A DNA stretch of 42,303 nt. It comes from Acetobacter papayae JCM 25143. Its GTDB lineage: Bacteria > Pseudomonadota > Alphaproteobacteria > Acetobacterales > Acetobacteraceae. Within the stretch, counting starts at the first letter, position 1. Each line of letters opens with the position of its first letter. Positions 9,918 to 17,905 of this stretch are shown here, piece by piece. The notes below the pieces were generated by a model. The model worked only from the letters and a program-made list of their open reading frames with translations, was not told the DNA's origin and did no database searches. The translations under genes and the position numbers were made by a program. Where the stretch lies: the NCBI RefSeq assembly GCF_000613285.1, contig NZ_BAIN01000018.1:1-42303 (forward strand). Reading direction: 5' to 3'.

Positions 9918-11564
9918 TCTTCTAAAAACAGCCCATTACATCCATCAAGTTTATCTCTTGAGTAAACATCTATACCAACACCATCATGAAGAACATAATG
10001 CTGATTTGGTTCACCCAATGATGCGACAAGATCACCGTGCCTTATCCAAGCATGGTTAGGATCCTCGCCATCATGCGTGATGAAAAAAATGCTCTTCCCT
10101 CCTGAAAATTCGGAACGATGATACCAACTTTCCTTACTCAGCCACAAATAGGGAGCGAAAGTGCACTCATTTGCAGGTTTTTCATTATGTTTTTCGTCAA
10201 ATAATTTGAGATTTTTCAGAGCCCTGACGGTCTGATGACCTGCACTGTTAACCGTTGTAACAGACGCATCCCAATATCCAGCATAACCATATTGTAAATT
10301 ATGCTGCAAAAGAACATAATTTACTTCCCTCGTATCAATCTGATGCCCAAGATGGAAAATATCTACAAAACGTATTTCCTGATTACCCCATACTCTCCAT
10401 ATTCCGAAAACAATAAATCCACTAACAATGCAAGGAACCAAAAAAGCTAACGTATGAATTTTGGGAGCATTACGTGCATACAAAATAATCGAATAAACAA
10501 AAAACGGGAAAAAATATCTAACAATATCACTTTTTTTCGACACCAAAATTCGAGAAAAATCCAGCACAAAAATCAATAACAGCACCAATAATCACGACTT
10601 GAGAAACTGGGTCACACTCAAAGAAAAACTTCTTCGCTTCTGCATATGTCGAAATTTTTACTTTATAAAACCCAATAATTATTAACAGCGGAATAAGTCT
10701 TAAACCAAAAACAAAAACCTGCCCCCATGAGCCAAAAAAATCAGCACCATAAAAATCAAGCAGTGATTTCACCGTATATAGTGCTTTTTCAGGAATTTTT
10801 TCGAGCGGAACAAACGATGTAGATAGTTTTGCAGAGGTAAAGCCTCCATGCTGGACAATGCAATACTTTAATATTCCATCAAACAACCAAGCACAAAACA
10901 CCGACACAAATATAAAATAAAAAGATTTCCTCCCCAACTCACCTTTAAAAAAGCACAACAGTCCCACAAAAAGAAGCGGGCATAAGAAAACAGCAAATCC
11001 AAAAAAATCACTAGAAAAAATAAATAATGATACAATAAATAAAACAAAACTACTTAATATATATCTTTTTCCAGAAAATATATTTTGCGCAAATATAAGA
11101 CCCAAAAGACTTATAGCGATAGTACCAATGTGATACGGTGCATAAACAACATAACTAACAGATGTGCGCAGAAACAGTGGAATAAAACCCATAAAAAGAA
11201 TAACAGGCAACGCTCGTCGCCAATCCCACTGTTCAGAACTCTTAATAGACAGTAATACTGAAAAGCCTACGGTTGCAGCGAACCAAAACGCGGATAGAAT
11301 AAAGGGAATATTAGCGTCAGGCCCCAAGAGCCTTACCAAAGCACTCATACCCGCAACATCTATCAGCCAAAAACTGTCAGGGGGTAAATGCCATCCTTGT
11401 AAAAATATATTACCTTCAGCCATATCCAATGCCTCAAAATAACAATTAACGACATCAGAATCCAAAAGAAATATACGATTAATAGAAAAAAACGACAGCA
11501 ACGTTACAATAACCGCTACAATAAAAATAAAAAATTTATTGAAATTAATTGAAATAAACCTCAT
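9914..11564 (-). CDS. polytopic membrane protein with soluble C-terminal domain (frame broken)
   Basis: About 550 aa. The N-terminus has a membrane span and then an acidic loop (LLDSDVVNCYFEALDMAEGN), followed by a Trp/Asp-rich stretch. Acidic first loops of this kind are typical of GT-C glycosyltransferases. Roughly ten further spans follow, then a soluble C-terminal domain of about 150 aa containing QYGYAGYWDASVTT. The frame breaks near a T7 run at 10531-10537; dropping one A on the coding strand gives SNFGVEKSDIVRYFFPFF. The start has a GAGGCGGGA ribosome site and sits 17 bp from a 14-bp inverted repeat. It is probably co-transcribed with the next gene, whose likely start overlaps its stop. 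Substrate unknown. Confidence 0.65.
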
Positions 11565-11580
11565 TTCCCGCCTCTCATTG

Positions 11581-11618
11581 TAAAATTAATACTTAATTTT
11601 ATTAAAGTATTAATTTTA
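11581..11618. promoter_or_regulatory. 14-bp perfect inverted repeat upstream of membrane-protein genes
   Basis: TAAAATTAATACTT (11581-11594) and AAGTATTAATTTTA (11605-11618) are exact reverse complements with a 10-bp AT spacer. The repeat ends 17 bp before the start codon of the 9914-11564 gene, so it covers its promoter or leader. It could be an operator or an AU-rich leader hairpin. No T tract or GC stem suggests a normal terminator. Confidence 0.5.
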
Positions 11619-11662
11619 TAACTCCCCTCCCCCTCAGTGAACATCATTCCTTCTGGGGTAAT

Positions 11663-11700
11663 ACATAAATGGCGGCAGTTTAAACCGCCGCCATTTATGT
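11663..11700. terminator. strong hairpin downstream of mtnP
   Basis: ACATAAATGGCGGC (11663-11676) and GCCGCCATTTATGT (11687-11700) are a perfect 14-bp inverted repeat with a 10-nt loop, just past the mtnP stop. A short T run (11700-11703) follows only on the plus strand, so termination of the minus-strand mtnP transcript is likely but not textbook. Confidence 0.6.
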
Positions 11701-11724
11701 TTTCCAACCATTATATAATCAGAT

Positions 11725-12612
11725 TTACAGAACCCGACCTGCAATGGTTTTGAGTTTTGCAATCAGTTCCGGGTCACGCTTTTCGGGTGCAGTAATCACT
11801 GCGTATTCCAGTGAGCGGTCGCAGCCTGCATGGCAATGGGGACGGGCACTGCAGCCAAGGGCCGGGATAACCGCCTTGACCAGCGCCTTGGCCTTGGCCG
11901 AATTCGCCTGCATGATTTTAACCACGCTATCCACGCTCACATTATCATGCTCGGTGTGCCAGCAGTCGTAATCCGTCACCATGGCCACGGTTGCGTAGCA
12001 GATCTCAGCTTCGCGGGCGAGGCTTGCTTCGGGCATATTGGTCATGCCGATAACGGAGCAACCCCATGTACGGTAGAGTTCGCTTTCCGCACGGGTCGAG
12101 AACTGCGGGCCTTCCATAACCAGATACGTGCCGCCCCGCGCCACATCGATACCCAATGCGCGGGCCTGAGCTTCCAGCGTGTCACCCACGCGGTTGCACA
12201 GCGGGTCAGCCATGGAAACATGGGCTACGCAGCCTGTATCGAAAAAGCTTTTCTCACGCGCGATCGTACGGTCGATAAACTGGTCGATCACAACAAAAGT
12301 GCCCGGCGGCAACTCTTCCTTGAGGGAGCCCACGGCAGACAGCGAGACAATATCCGTCACGCCGGAAATCTTCATCGCGGCAATATTGGCTTTGTAGTTC
12401 AGCTTTGTGGGCGGAATAGGGTGGCCCCGGCCATGGCGGGGCAGAAACACGCAGCGCACGCCATCAAGCCGCCCGAACAGCAACTGATCCGAAGGGCTGC
12501 CCCACGGGGTTTCAACCGTGCGCCATTCCTTGTCCTGCAGGCCGTCAATATCATACAGACCCGAACCACCGATCAGGCCGATGACGGGTTCCACGGTTTC
12601 ATTTTCTGACAT
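11725..12612 (-). CDS. mtnP: S-methyl-5'-thioadenosine phosphorylase
   Basis: Cleaves methylthioadenosine with phosphate to adenine and 5-methylthioribose-1-phosphate, for methionine salvage after polyamine synthesis. It is 295 aa, usual for the family. Visible: the phosphate loop IGGSGLYDIDGL at the N-terminus, the PRHGRGH phosphate-binding segment, YLVMEGPQFSTRAE, the ribose/purine site GMTNMPEASLARE, and the adenine-recognising DYDCWH. The N-terminus overlaps the end of the cytochrome c1 gene by 14 bp, so it is translated from the same minus-strand message, although no functional link to the bc1 complex is known. A strong hairpin follows. Confidence 0.95.
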   Translation of the reverse strand: MSENETVEPVIGLIGGSGLYDIDGLQDKEWRTVETPWGSPSDQLLFGRLDGVRCVFLPRHGRGHPIPPTKLNYKANIAAMKISGVTDIVSLSAVGSLKEELPPGTFVVIDQFIDRTIAREKSFFDTGCVAHVSMADPLCNRVGDTLEAQARALGIDVARGGTYLVMEGPQFSTRAESELYRTWGCSVIGMTNMPEASLAREAEICYATVAMVTDYDCWHTEHDNVSVDSVVKIMQANSAKAKALVKAVIPALGCSARPHCHAGCDRSLEYAVITAPEKRDPELIAKLKTIAGRVL

Positions 12613-13393
12613 GTGACCAGATTCTCCGGGTAAGGATCATAAACAGGGCCGCAAGAAAGCACAGATACAGCCCCGCGCCCACTCCCAGCCTGCGTCGCTC
12701 GTCCTGATGGGGGGCTGAAACCCACGCCAGAAAGGTGGTTACATCACGCGCTTGCTGGGCAACGGTTGCCGGTGTGCCATCTGCATACTTCACCGCGCCT
12801 TCATGCAAAGGAGGTGGCATGGCGGTAAAATTAGCGATGCCGTAAGGGTTTCTGAACCCCTTGCCCTCCTGCCACTGGGCATCAGGGGCATAGCCTGTCA
12901 GCAGGCCGTAAATGCGCGAGGCCCCGCCGGGTCGCACCATAACAATACGGGAAAGATCAGGCGGCACTACTCCACCATGCGCTGCCCGTGCTGCTGCCGG
13001 GCTGACATAGGGAGACAGAATCCTGTCATCGGGCCGGGCCGGACGGCGCTGCACGCGGCCTTGCGCATCCAGCCCATCTGCTATCTGGCGCGTGGCGGCC
13101 AAAGCCTGAATATCCTCTGCTTTCAGCCCTATACCCGCAAGGTCGGAAAAATGCACCTGCTCCATGCCGTGGCAGGCAGAGCAGACAGAAGCATACACAG
13201 CATAGCCACGCTGGACGGAGGCCAGATCGAAATGCCCTAGCGGACCACTGAACGACCATGCAGGAGCTGCCCCCGGCTTACCACCTTCCGCCGCCGCCAT
13301 ACCGGGCACCCCCAGCAGCAACACGCCTACAAGGGCCAGCCACTTCCGACGCAGCAGGCTGGAAGACACCCGCGCCACCACAAAGCGGATCAT
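12599..13393 (-). CDS. petC: cytochrome c1 of the bc1 complex
   Basis: Periplasmic haem subunit of ubiquinol-cytochrome c reductase, 264 aa. A signal peptide (about 1-36, ending GMAAAEG) is followed by the haem motif CSACH near residue 71. The axial Met is likely in the NFTAMPPPL stretch. A single C-terminal span (GAGLYLCFLAALFMILT) with a positive tail RRIWSHVRK anchors it. The ATG overlaps the cytochrome b stop by 4 bp (ATGA), so the two are translationally coupled. The gene order b-c1 is standard, but no Rieske gene precedes the pair. Confidence 0.92.
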   Translation of the reverse strand: MIRFVVARVSSSLLRRKWLALVGVLLLGVPGMAAAEGGKPGAAPAWSFSGPLGHFDLASVQRGYAVYASVCSACHGMEQVHFSDLAGIGLKAEDIQALAATRQIADGLDAQGRVQRRPARPDDRILSPYVSPAAARAAHGGVVPPDLSRIVMVRPGGASRIYGLLTGYAPDAQWQEGKGFRNPYGIANFTAMPPPLHEGAVKYADGTPATVAQQARDVTTFLAWVSAPHQDERRRLGVGAGLYLCFLAALFMILTRRIWSHVRK

Positions 13394-14595
13394 GCGCTGG
13401 TCTCCTTTTCCCCATCATCCTGCGTCAAGGGCAGGCCCTGCCCGCCCAGCCATGGTAGAAACAGTAGAAAATAGGCGTAATACACGCCAATAGCCACACG
13501 CCCAGCCAGAAGCCACGCACCCTGCGCATGGTGCCGCCCGGCACAGGCGGCCACAACAGCCGCCCCAACCAGCAGCGCCAGAGCCAGCAGACGTACAGGC
13601 GCACGCTCTCCAACACGCCCGCCCCTGTCCAGCCATGGCACGGCAAACAGCATGGCCACGGCCCCTCCGGCTAGCAGCACGCCGCCAAGCTGGTCGGGCA
13701 CAACCTGCATCATTCCGTAAAAAGGCAGGAAATACCATTCAGGCTCGATATCGGTAGGCGTGTGCAGCGGGTTGGCGGGGCGATAATTGGCGGGTTCGGC
13801 AATCAGTTCCGGCCACAGGCCCATCACCAGTACAAAAGCCAGCGCCACCAGCACTACGGCCAGCATATCCCGCGCGGTAAAATAAGGATGGAACGGCAGC
13901 ATACCGCCCCGCGCCGTGGGTTGATGGCCAGACGGGCTGGAACTCCCACGTTTATGCAGCACCGCCACATGCAGTGCGATTGCGCCCACAATCACAAATG
14001 CCAGCGCGAAATGCAGCACAAACATACGGTGCAGCGTGGCCGTGCCGGGGCTATCGCCCCCCAGCACCACCCGCCCCAGCCAGCCCCCAACCAGCGGCAG
14101 GGTGGCCACGGCGCGCCCAGCTACATCCGCCCCCCAGTAGGACATCTGCCCCCATGGCAGCACGTAGCCAGCAAAAGCAGTGATCATCAGCATGGCCATA
14201 AGAGCGCAGCCACTCCCCCACACCGCGCGGCGCGGAGGCAGGTAAGCCCGGTAATACAGGCCGCGCAGGATGTGGACATACAATGCCGCCATGCAGAACG
14301 AGGCCCCGGTCATGTGCATGGCCCGCAGCAGCCAGCCATAGGGGATGCGCCGCTCGATACTCTCGACACTGGAGAATGCCAGCCCTGCATCTGGCGTGTA
14401 GGTGAGCGCCAGAAAAAGACCGCTGGCCAGCATGAGCCCCAGTATGGCTACAAGCACCGCGCCGAATGTCCACAGCCAGTTCAGATCAGCGGGCAAAGGC
14501 AGGTCGGCATAGGCCCGCGCAAAGGCCAGAGGCCCAGCATCGGCCTGCTGTGCACCCGCGTTCCCCTGCTGGCGAGATGGCGTTTCATCGGCCAT
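13390..14595 (-). CDS. petB: cytochrome b of the bc1 complex
   Basis: Eight-span quinol-oxidising subunit, 401 aa. The four haem-ligand histidines are visible in LLRAMHMTGASF, AALYVHILRGLYY, RMFVLHFALAF and ALHVAVLH. The Qo-site motif is EPEWYFLPFYGMM. The start at 14595 has GGGAG about 9 bp ahead. It is coupled to cytochrome c1 by an ATGA overlap. Only 168 bp separate it from divergent hemF, and that gap holds no coding frame resembling a Rieske iron-sulphur protein, normally the first gene of this operon. Either the Rieske gene is elsewhere or the complex is incomplete. Confidence 0.93.
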   Translation of the reverse strand: MADETPSRQQGNAGAQQADAGPLAFARAYADLPLPADLNWLWTFGAVLVAILGLMLASGLFLALTYTPDAGLAFSSVESIERRIPYGWLLRAMHMTGASFCMAALYVHILRGLYYRAYLPPRRAVWGSGCALMAMLMITAFAGYVLPWGQMSYWGADVAGRAVATLPLVGGWLGRVVLGGDSPGTATLHRMFVLHFALAFVIVGAIALHVAVLHKRGSSSPSGHQPTARGGMLPFHPYFTARDMLAVVLVALAFVLVMGLWPELIAEPANYRPANPLHTPTDIEPEWYFLPFYGMMQVVPDQLGGVLLAGGAVAMLFAVPWLDRGGRVGERAPVRLLALALLVGAAVVAACAGRHHAQGAWLLAGRVAIGVYYAYFLLFLPWLGGQGLPLTQDDGEKETSA

Positions 14596-14763
14596 GCGGC
14601 TCTACTCCCTGCATCCGCCGCACCATGGCTGGCGGGCTTTGGGTATTAACGGCGAATTGAGCGGTCTTGCAATGACCCGCCGGGAAGGGCACCCCTACAC
14701 ACACTCTGCCGGAGCGCGAGTCCGCACCGGCCCACAGGACACACAACGGAAGAATGACACGCC

Positions 14764-15677
14764 ATGACAGCCGTCCAACCCGCCTCCGTGCCGTCGCATG
14801 ATCTGCTGAGAGACTCAGCACGCGCGTGGTTTGAAACCCTGCGTGACCAAATCTGCGCCGCATTTGAACAGATTGAGGACGAAGCAATGGCGCAGTCCAG
14901 CCCTACCCTGCCGGGCCATGAGGCCGCAGGCCGTTTCGAGCGGCAGGCATGGCAGCGCCCGACTGAAGACGGCACGCCGGGCGGTGGTGGCGTCATGAGC
15001 GTCATGCGCGGCCGGGTGTTTGAAAAGGTGGGGGTGAATGTTTCCACCGTGCAGGGCACGTTTTCCCCTGAATTTGCCGGCACCATCCCCGGTGCGTCAG
15101 ACAATCCGCATTTCTTTGCAACAGGGATCAGCCTTGTGGCGCATATGTGCAGCCCGCTGGTGCCTGCGGCCCATTTCAACACCCGTATGATCATTACCAC
15201 GCAGGCTGGTTTGGCGGTGGCGGCGATATTACGCCCATGTTCCCCGCGAGCGAAGCCGCACAGGACGATGCAGCCCAGTTCCATGCAGCTTTCGCCAAGG
15301 CCTGTGCGGCGCATGACCCGGAATATTATCCGCGCTTCAAGGCCTGGTGCGACAAGTATTTCTACCTCCCCCACCGTGATGAACCGCGCGGACTGGGCGG
15401 GATTTTCTACGACCGTCTGGACACCGGCAAGGCCGATATGGACTTTGCCTTCACCCGCGATGTGGGGCTGGCCTTTCTGGATTCCTATCCGCGCATCATC
15501 CGTTCACGCATGATGGAACCCTGGACGCCCGAACAGCGCGAGGCCCAGCTTATCCGCCGGGGCCGGTATGTGGAGTTCAACCTCCTGCATGACCGGGGCA
15601 CGCTGTTCGGACTGAAAACCGGCGGCAATACCGAAGCCATTCTCATGAGCATGCCCCCCGAGGTCAAATGGCCCTGA
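14764..15677 (+). CDS. hemF: oxygen-dependent coproporphyrinogen III oxidase (frame broken)
   Basis: Oxidatively decarboxylates coproporphyrinogen III to protoporphyrinogen IX using O2. Total length is about 304 aa, normal for HemF. Family strings include [40 protein letters not shown], then in the next frame [39 protein letters not shown] and [15 protein letters not shown]. The break is at about 15203-15206 (CAGGCTGG). One extra C gives TTQAWFGGGG, exactly the family pattern, so the gene is probably intact in the organism. It diverges from cytochrome b. The C-terminus, PPEVKWP, is the usual short ending. Confidence 0.93.
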
Positions 15678-15743
15678 GCCTGTCTGCCTGAGGCCTTCAT
15701 TGATACCCCGCGCAGGCTGCATCGCCCTGCCCTGACAGGCCGC

Positions 15744-15779
15744 GCAGAATCATGGTGGATAAATCTGCCGTGATTCTGC
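15744..15779. promoter_or_regulatory. 9-bp inverted repeat upstream of Tat-type gene
   Basis: GCAGAATCA (15744-15752) and TGATTCTGC (15771-15779) are exact reverse complements with an 18-bp spacer, 28 bp before the first possible start of the next gene. It has no T tract, so an operator is more likely than a terminator for hemF. Confidence 0.35.
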
Positions 15780-15806
15780 CGCCAATCTGGCCTACACTGC
15801 GTCAGA

Positions 15807-16994
15807 ATGTCAGAAAAGGATCGTAAACGCTTGCCTGCCCCCGACGGAACCCGCTGCTTTTTCTCTCATGCCACGAAGATGGCCACAGATATGTCGCGCC
15901 GGTTTTTTCTTGGCGGGCTGGCAAGTGGCGCGGGAGCTGGCCTGCTTGCACCCGCTTTTACGGGTAATGCGGCCCGGGCTGATAACAGCCTGAACGACTC
16001 CCTGCCAGCGCAGGCCAGATCACAGACACAACTGATTGTGGCGGGCACCCCCGAAACACCCAGTGGCCGCTGGGCCTCCCTGCTTACCCCGCTGCTGGAG
16101 GAAAGCCTCCAGCGCCCGAGCCCCTTCACCCTCAGCCACGCTCTGGGGTGGGATGGTGTAACCGGGGCCAACCTGTTTGATGCCCAGCAACAGGCCCCCG
16201 ATGCCCCAACCGCCCTCATGGCACCGGGTACGGTCATGCTGGCCTCCATGATGGGCGATACGCGGGTCCATTATGATTATGAACGCTGGCTGCCCGTCTT
16301 CATGACCTGCCAGCCCAGTGTCACCATCGGCCATGTGTCGCTGCATCTTTCCTTCGGGGCCCTTTTAGGTAACCGCAAGACACGGGTGGCGGTCTCGCGC
16401 CCTACCGGGCCGGAACTCCCCACACTGCTGGCATTCGACCTGCTTGGCCTACGCCCCCAGCCCATAAGCGGCTATGCAACGCCCGAAAGCGCCATGGACG
16501 CGCTCTATGCCGGCACGGTGGATGCAATACAGATCCCGCTGGACAGAGAATACGAAGCCCGCATTGCCACACTGGCCAAGCAGGGTTTTGTGCCATTGTT
16601 CATCAACACGCCAAACGCCCTGCCGGTTTCCGAACCCACGCTGCCCCCCGGCTTCATGACCGTGCTGCAACGTGAACGCCGGAAAATGGCGCTGGCACCT
16701 CTGGCCAGTGCGTGGCAGGCACTGGCAACCGCCAGCAGTATCAAGGCCGTACTGCTACTGCCCCTGCTGACCCCGCCCGCCGCCGTTGCCCGGTGGCGAC
16801 ATGCGGCAGAAATCAGCGCAACACGCCCTGTGCTTGTCAACGCTGCGGCAGAAAACCGCGAAAGCATGAAAACCGGCGCGACCTGCATGGCGCTCTATAA
16901 CGACACCATGCCCGATGTCAGCCTGATCATGGCCATTCGGCGCTGGCTGGCACTCAACCTGCCCCGCTGGCGCGACACCACGCATACCGGCTGA
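15807..16994 (+). CDS. Tat-type secreted protein, periplasmic binding-protein-like
   Basis: Unidentified exported protein, 395 aa from the first ATG. In-frame ATGs at 15879 and 15891 are equally possible, and none has a convincing ribosome site. The sequence MSRRFFLGGLASGAGAGLLAPAF is a twin-arginine-type signal. The mature part has an alternating alpha/beta look with GYATPESAMDALYAGTVDAIQIP, which loosely resembles the second lobe of Bug/TctC solute-binding proteins. No TctA/TctB transporter genes are nearby, so it would be an orphan. A 9-bp inverted repeat lies upstream and a terminator follows. Confidence 0.6.
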   Translation: MSEKDRKRLPAPDGTRCFFSHATKMATDMSRRFFLGGLASGAGAGLLAPAFTGNAARADNSLNDSLPAQARSQTQLIVAGTPETPSGRWASLLTPLLEESLQRPSPFTLSHALGWDGVTGANLFDAQQQAPDAPTALMAPGTVMLASMMGDTRVHYDYERWLPVFMTCQPSVTIGHVSLHLSFGALLGNRKTRVAVSRPTGPELPTLLAFDLLGLRPQPISGYATPESAMDALYAGTVDAIQIPLDREYEARIATLAKQGFVPLFINTPNALPVSEPTLPPGFMTVLQRERRKMALAPLASAWQALATASSIKAVLLLPLLTPPAAVARWRHAAEISATRPVLVNAAAENRESMKTGATCMALYNDTMPDVSLIMAIRRWLALNLPRWRDTTHTG

Positions 16995-17003
16995 ACAGAT
17001 AAC

Positions 17004-17045
17004 GCCTGAAGCCCCCTGACGCTTCAGGCTTTGGGGCCGTTTTTC
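17004..17045 (+). terminator. terminator of the Tat-type gene
   Basis: GCCTGAAGC (17004-17012) pairs with GCTTCAGGC (17021-17029) around an 8-nt loop, and a T5 run follows at about 17040. The stem overlaps the stop codon of the convergent smr-type gene (17024-17026). Confidence 0.65.
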
Positions 17046-17701
17046 CTGCGCCGGAGCAGAACCCGGACAGACCCTTTATTGCCAACATGCGGGTAAGCCA
17101 GCCCCAGAATTCTGGAGCGGATTTCCGGTCGTTCAAGCCACATGGGCAATTCGCGCCGCAGGACACCACCCTCCTGCCCCGAGCCAAGCCCGGTAATGAT
17201 TTCAACACAGCGCGCATCGCGCCGGGTGGCTACGTCCAGAAACTCCATCAACCGGCGGAAAGCATCCTGCGCCACCATACCGTGCAGATCCAGCCGCAGA
17301 TCCGCACGCATGCCGCCCTGAGAAAAACGCCGCCAGTTATAGTCATCCACACCGGGCTGGCGCTTGCCGATCCTGTCTGCTGGGGCAGGCACCAGCGCCA
17401 CCCGCACGGCAGGGCCCGGCACTCCGGCAAACCCCGTAGCCAGAAGCTCCTCCATGGATACGCTAGCGCCTACGGCCTGCCCGCCCGGCATGGTGGCCTC
17501 AGATTGCTCCGGCAGAACACCTCGGCGGCGCGCTGGAGGCGCCATATCCGGTAAAGGCTGGCGTTCGCGCCCGGTTTCCGCCTGCCGTGTATCCGCGCCG
17601 GGCGGCAGACGCAGGGCAGAGCGCAGGGGTGCTACATCGCGCGCCACCAGCGCCCAGAGCGCGCGCTCATCCTCTCTCAAGCTTCTGCGTCGTCCCGCCA
17701 C
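17024..17701 (-). CDS. Smr-domain protein
   Basis: About 225 aa. The C-terminal Smr (small MutS-related) domain has the usual LRLDLHGMVAQDAF opening and IITGLGSGQEGGVLRRELPMWL, followed by the basic LRRRKNG tail. The TGLGS replaces the common HGKG/TGKG. Smr domains act on nucleic acids, often as nicking nucleases. The N-terminal half is a low-complexity linker. I chose the GTG at 17701 because GGAG sits 6-9 bp ahead and the resulting start (VAGRRRSLREDERALWALVA) fits the usual opening of this group. A longer TTG/ATG-type frame up to 17764 is less likely. Confidence 0.82.
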   Translation of the reverse strand: MAGRRRSLREDERALWALVARDVAPLRSALRLPPGADTRQAETGRERQPLPDMAPPARRRGVLPEQSEATMPGGQAVGASVSMEELLATGFAGVPGPAVRVALVPAPADRIGKRQPGVDDYNWRRFSQGGMRADLRLDLHGMVAQDAFRRLMEFLDVATRRDARCVEIITGLGSGQEGGVLRRELPMWLERPEIRSRILGLAYPHVGNKGSVRVLLRRRKNGPKA

Positions 17702-17821
17702 GTTGTCTCCACCCCGGCATTGGGCCGGTTCGTGTGCCAAATGATCCGGGCGCGACACAAACAAAAAACGGCCCGAACAGCTAGTGTATCACCCGCCGTC
17801 GAACCGTTTTTCAAGGCCAAA

Positions 17822-17846
17822 GGGCCGGAACAATGTGTTCCGGCCC
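17822..17846 (-). terminator. terminator of the peroxidase gene
   Basis: GGGCCGGAACA (17822-17832) and TGTTCCGGCCC (17836-17846) form a perfect 11-bp stem with a 3-nt loop, 60 bp beyond the peroxidase stop on the minus strand. The T tract after it is weak (TTTGG). Confidence 0.6.
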
Positions 17847-17905
17847 CTCAACACCACCTTATCAGGGCTTCATATCCGCCAGAGAATGCCCATCATAACG
17901 CCCCG

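Noticed and set aside
11620-11640. Possible att repeat of the tRNA-Tyr 3' end at the right edge of the AT-rich block
   Set aside because: Only short C/T-rich similarity (CCCCTCC); no repeat long enough to be an attachment site, and no integrase in the block.
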